The notes under the pieces are model-generated. The model was not told the DNA's origin. It did not search any database and was given only the letters and a program-made list of their open reading frames with translations. Shown here piece by piece: positions 61,601 to 64,000 of a DNA stretch of 64,000 nucleotides. The position numbers were made by a program, and so were the translations under genes. Position 1 is the first letter of the stretch, and each line of letters begins with the position of its first letter. The DNA comes from Arbacia lixula (Eukaryota > Echinodermata > Echinoidea > Arbacioida > Arbaciidae), in contig OZ022589.1 in assembly GCA_963669155.1 (NCBI GenBank), positions 22,176,042-22,240,041 on the forward strand, in the 5' to 3' direction.

Positions 61601-64000
61601 TTTGACTGCCTCCTCGACTGGCTTGAATGACAAGAGCGTATACTCCATCGTCAAGATAAGGGCTCGCTCACGCGTACTGTTATGAGAAATCTAACTTTCC
61701 GTCGATCAGCCAACAATGAAACGGGGAAATGGAGTGATATTACTCTCTCGAAAGTTTGTTATCGTGACACAATTAAGCCTATAAATACCGAGAGTATGTA
61801 CATTATTGTGTTAAATTGGCCCAGAATACAAGTTTTTAAACATATAGAAACATCGCCATTTGTCTTTTACAAGTCCAAAAGTACTTGTCTGTGTATCATT
61901 TGCAGGCAACAACACAATCTGCTTATCGTACATTTCACAGTTGTGATTCAGCACTCCTCGGTGTCTCAAATGATATCTCAATATCTTTAGACAAAGGCCA
62001 GGAAGTAATACTTATTCTGCTCGATTGTTCTTCAGCATTTGACACCATTAGTTATGACACCATCTTAAAGAGGATGTCACAGTGGTTTGGGATTCAAGGG
62101 CAGGCACTTGACTGGTTTCGGACTTATCTGACAGCTCGAACACAAACTGTTGTCATTAATGGGATCCAGTCATCAATTCATACACCAACCCATGGAGTTC
62201 CGCAAGGATCTGTTATTGGACCGTCAATATTTACAATGTATACAGCACCTTTGGAAAAGATTATTGAAGTTTATGGCTTTTCAAAAATGTTCTACGCTGA
62301 TGATACACAGATTTACTTTTCTTTTACTGCATCAGATACTTCATGTTTAGTTTGTAAGGTAAAGAAATATATCAAGGATGTAAAAGAATGGTCAATGCTG
62401 AATGGCCTCAAGTTGAATGGTAAAAAGACGGAAGTTCTGCATATTTCATCTCGATTGCGAACAAATAATTATTTTCCACCTATCAACATTGATGGTACTC
62501 AAGTTCTTCCTGTAAAAAAATGCAAGAAATCTTGGTGTTATTTTTTATTATCACTTCACCATGCAAGATAATGTTCCTTCTAAATGCAGGTCTGATTCAT
62601 TTGCATTATACAAAATAAACAAAATTCGACCTTACATTGACAAGGGGACCACTGAAAGACTAGTTCATGCCGTTGCTATGTGTTATATTGATTATTGTAA
62701 TAGTCTACTGTATGGCTTACCTGACACTCAGCTTCATAAGCTTCAGTTCATTCAAAATTGTGCTGCAAGGCTTGTAACAAAGACCAAAAAATATGGGTCT
62801 ATAACTCCCATTTTACAAGCCTTACACTGGTTGACTGCACATAAACGAATGATATTTAAAATCCTATTAATTACTTACCAATGTTTTAATAACTTAGCTC
62901 CAGCATATCTTACTTATCCCCTTACCAAATATGAGCCTGGCAGAAATGTGAGATCACGCCGAAAAGATTTACATGTATTTGTAGTACCCGGTATCACTAC
63001 CAATTACTATGGTAAACGTAGTTTTTATCATGCAGCACCGGCACTGTGGAACCCAATCCCAACTGATATCAAACATGCTTACACAGTGGAAAAGTTCAAA
63101 GTCTCACTCAAAACCCACTTTTTCAGTAGTAATTAGTAATTATGATAATGTATAATTGTAGATATGGTATGATTGTGTATATTTAGTAATTAGTCATTAG
63201 AGTTTTTGACCTAGATGCAGCATCTTCTTTGTCTTCCTTCTTATCTTATTTCCCTCTTCTCAAAGCACACAGAGACCGTTAAGGTTATTTATGCGCTATA
63301 CAAGAACGGCGCGATTATCATGATTATCATTAATTTGTGGGAAGGGGGGGGGGGATTCGAATCTAATTTGGATACATAATGCCGACTCTTTGTTAAAATG
63401 ATTTGAAGGCCTATATAAGAGTTCCCTGACGAACGTGACACTTTGTCGGGTATAATCCTGAGTCTGGAGTCAACATTGACATCTCTGTTCTCAACATAAT
63501 TTGTTTTGATTATAGGGGTCATTGGTGGATCTCATTACCAACACACTGGAGGTGGTGCGAACTTTCTGTGCTTGCCGCTGGAGCCGATATACGATGCTGA
63601 CTTCAGCATTGGTGGAGTTCAAGGTGGGTCGTTTGTGTACGGCGCGGAATACGAGATCAACAGCGCTTACACCAATGAACCATGGAGCAGGTCAAGACTA
63701 CACAACAACGGACCACCTTGTGCTGTGTGCCTCGCTCAGGGGCGGCCGACCGTGCTCATGGTTCCCGCTCGCAACGTGTGTCCGTCTCCTGATTGGACAC
63801 TGGACTACCAGGGAAAACTGATGTCGACACACCACTCTCATCAGCATCGCTCTGAGTACATCTGCGTGGACGACGATCCAGAAGTCATCCTGTACACGAG
63901 CGGAAACGCCAACGGGGCCCTTTTGCACCCTGTGGAGGGTCGATGTATCCATGGAAACAGCCTCCCGTGTGGCCCGTATGTAGACGGCTACGAGCTGACA
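58456..64000 (+). CDS. Secreted short-chain collagen-like protein, copy 5 (cut by window end)
   Basis: Exons 58456-58647, 60607-60859, 61408-61545, 63516-64000+. All open, GT-AG. Exon 1 is the most diverged of the array (MDNLLRSSVVLVMLSSTLMC, LQLANDINGVHKADDV) and of the longer 64-codon type like copy 1. Intron 1 (1.96 kb) contains a decayed extra exon 3. Intron 3 has the most complete form of the shared LINE remnant. About 8 residues of the C-terminus (CAVCSQ-type end) lie beyond the window. Confidence 0.86.
58861..58905 (+). pseudogene. Relic of exon 3 inside copy 5 intron 1
   Basis: GAACCACCTG..TGGATGGGAG, TCTACTCATATATGAAGATC and TG match the end of exon 3 ([12 protein letters not shown] and donor) with a handful of changes; the donor GT is AT. 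It points to a deleted gene copy or misaligned recombination at this spot. Confidence 0.75.
58906..60606 (+). other. Rest of copy 5 intron 1
   Basis: 59620-59720 resembles the type 1 intron (GGCGTATCCAGGAATTTTGT versus GGCTTACCCAGGATTGTTTT). The G-run at 59702-59716 and a C/G-run element at 60059-60236 interrupt it. Confidence 0.6.
60059..60236. mobile_element. C/G-run-bounded short element
   Basis: AGTGGCGAATTTAGGGGGG at the left and CCCCCCAAAATCTTGGATCC-type sequence at the right are weakly inverted, with further G and C runs inside. Run lengths are unreliable. Confidence 0.45.
60607..60859 (+). CDS. Copy 5 exon 2: heptads and collagen triplets
   Basis: [20 protein letters not shown] as in copy 3; VHSSLYGNCTC instead of [11 protein letters not shown]; identical triplets. 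Confidence 0.92.
61408..61545 (+). CDS. Copy 5 exon 3: Ser/Gly linker and TTCPDG
   Basis: [39 protein letters not shown]. Canonical splice sites. Confidence 0.9.
61873..63330 (+). mobile_element. CR1/L2-group LINE remnant in copy 5 intron 3
   Basis: The longest remnant in the array, 5'-truncated just before [15 protein letters not shown]. Frame 1 (to 62571) has DKGQEVILILLDCSSAFDTI, WFRTYLTARTQTVVING, HGVPQGSVIGPSIF and the catalytic MFYADDTQIY. Frame 2 (62561-63136) has [31 protein letters not shown] and RSFYHAAPALWNPIPTD. One frameshift separates them. The tail is GCGCTATACAAGAACGGCGC plus ATT-rich repeats. Confidence 0.9.
63516..64000 (+). CDS. Copy 5 exon 4: C-terminal domain (partial)
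   Basis: [59 protein letters not shown] (one extra residue), EVILYTSGNANGALL, ending at GYELT at the window edge. Open to the last base. Confidence 0.92.

Overview
The window looks like deuterostome genomic DNA, most likely an echinoderm and probably a sea urchin. The grounds are a moderate-to-low GC content, short exons with GT-AG introns, many TTAA-flanked foldback elements and microsatellites, and a C-terminal domain resembling the 'short-chain collagen C4-like' family of sponges, cnidarians and echinoderms. The species assignment is inference. Everything with a clear host gene reads on the + strand.

Region 1 (1-24,890) is the 3' part of one integrin alpha-subunit gene. Twenty exons can be joined in a single frame with canonical splice sites (2,616 nt, 871 residues plus stop). 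They cover the last beta-propeller blades with calcium loops, the thigh and calf domains, one membrane span, and a cytoplasmic tail starting WK-CGFFKRK. No I domain is seen in the part present, and the N-terminal exons lie upstream of the window. Its introns hold microsatellites, several inverted-repeat (MITE-like) elements, a 991-bp terminal-inverted-repeat element with four 157-bp units, and an antisense RTE-type LINE whose single 1,037-residue endonuclease/reverse-transcriptase frame is open.

Region 2 (24,891-31,808) is integrin 3' UTR and intergenic DNA. It has no convincing gene, and it carries repeats that recur near 54-56 kb.

Region 3 (31,809-64,000) is a tandem array of five paralogous genes, the last cut by the window edge. 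Each has four exons: (1) signal peptide and acidic linker; (2) a short heptad segment, a Cys-x-Cys, seven collagen triplets and another Cys; (3) a Ser/Gly-rich linker and the motif [11 protein letters not shown]; (4) a compact 167-169 residue Cys-rich C-terminal domain. The products should be secreted, trimeric, collagen-stalked proteins of about 360 residues. Copy 2 has a frameshift in the signal-peptide exon and is probably dead. Copy 1 has lost the usual exon-3 acceptor but keeps an in-frame AG six bases on. The copies are mosaics: copy 4 has the 5' end of copies 2/3, the intron 1 and intron 3 of copy 1, and the start of exon 4 of copy 5. This points to repeated gene conversion or unequal crossing-over. 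Shared LINE remnants in intron 3, a 495-bp insertion only in copy 3 and a 1,650-bp insertion only in copy 4 act as markers of the array's history.

The most noteworthy system is this array of mini-collagen proteins whose amino-acid differences cluster at a few sites of the C-terminal domain. Function is not known from sequence; extracellular matrix or pattern-recognition roles are both possible.
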